From the NCBI GenBank assembly GCA_021789095.1, contig JAJYJX010000017.1, positions 1-20,656 of the forward strand: a stretch of 20,656 bases of DNA, in the 5' to 3' direction. Source of the DNA: a bacterium (lineage in GTDB: Bacteria; JAMCPX01). A model generated the notes under the pieces. The model worked only from the letters and a program-made list of their open reading frames with translations. It did not search any database and was not told the origin of the DNA. Both the position numbers and the translations under genes were made by a program. This document shows positions 20,526 through 20,656 of the stretch, piece by piece. Positions within the stretch are counted from its first letter, which is position 1. Every line of letters starts with the position of its first letter.

Positions 20526-20656
20526 TTTGTTTTTCAAGCACTTAGACGTTTCATTGTTTCCGCCAGCACTGCCTATGGCTGTTTTTGACCTTTAGCACAC
20601 AAATCAATTCTCTCCGATATTGACAATACCGTTATGAGGTTATAAACAAGGCAAAG
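20526..20656. other. Right-edge intergenic DNA
   Basis: No gene is visible. TTGACA (20621-20626) with TATAAA 15 bases downstream may be the promoter of a rightward gene beyond the window. I see no copy of the tRNA 3' end, so there is no evidence for an integration site here. Confidence 0.3.

Noticed and set aside
20316-20537. Leftward ORF containing ARWDLNPRPADSKSDALSTE
   Set aside because: It is the reverse complement of tRNA-Arg plus repeat R1-D, not a gene.

Overview
The window looks like ordinary chromosome from a Gram-negative, probably anaerobic or microaerobic bacterium of moderate-to-low GC. The signs are a TonB system, lipoproteins, an outer-membrane receptor, an eight-haem periplasmic cytochrome of the hydroxylamine-oxidoreductase type, two radical SAM enzymes and MeaB. 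The combination resembles Desulfobacterota ('Deltaproteobacteria') or a neighbouring phylum; this is an inference from gene content, not a phylogenetic result. I see no phage, plasmid, CRISPR array or transposase gene.

Layout. 1-900: start of a leftward gene cut by the window edge, then a nicotinamidase-type hydrolase. 906-5034: a B12-binding-like radical SAM protein and a soluble triple-PAS hybrid histidine kinase, both rightward. 5042-8154: leftward genes for a thioredoxin-like [2Fe-2S] ferredoxin, a MidA-type methyltransferase and an octahaem cytochrome c. 8290-11297: divergent from the cytochrome, a TonB-dependent receptor overlapping a dedicated TonB protein. 11499-14115: a YihY/BrkB membrane protein converging on a radical SAM DNA-modification/repair-type protein that sits behind tRNA-Pro(CGG). 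14093-14658: a doubtful small ORF and a small repeat-rich lipoprotein with a clear terminator. 14764-18832: a leftward run of an unknown small ORF, a DsbA-like lipoprotein, a DedA membrane protein, a SAM hydroxide adenosyltransferase and MeaB. 18932-20525: tRNA-Glu(CTC), a pectin-acetylesterase/Notum-like lipoprotein on the opposite strand, and tRNA-Arg(TCG).

The most distinctive content lies between genes. Family R1 has four diverged copies of an AT-rich nested palindrome of about 65-70 bp (111-155, 5530-5591, 16516-16566, 20320-20388). One copy supplies a promoter -35 and another looks like a terminator. Family R2 has three elements of 94-103 bp (14159-14252, 14660-14762, 19011-19109) with perfect 16-18 bp terminal inverted repeats containing CCGTTAGAAA and unrelated interiors. 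Two R2 copies fill convergent 3' junctions and end 1-2 bases from a stop codon. They look like non-autonomous (MITE-like) elements or 3'-end RNA structures.

The other notable point is a run of nine A's (18595-18603) joining a small unknown ORF in frame to the DsbA-like lipoprotein. One extra A would separate them into two genes with TGA one base before the downstream ATG. This could be slippage, a recent indel or a sequence error. Several genes also lack a Shine-Dalgarno sequence but have promoter-like hexamers 8-11 bases before the start codon, suggesting leaderless transcripts.
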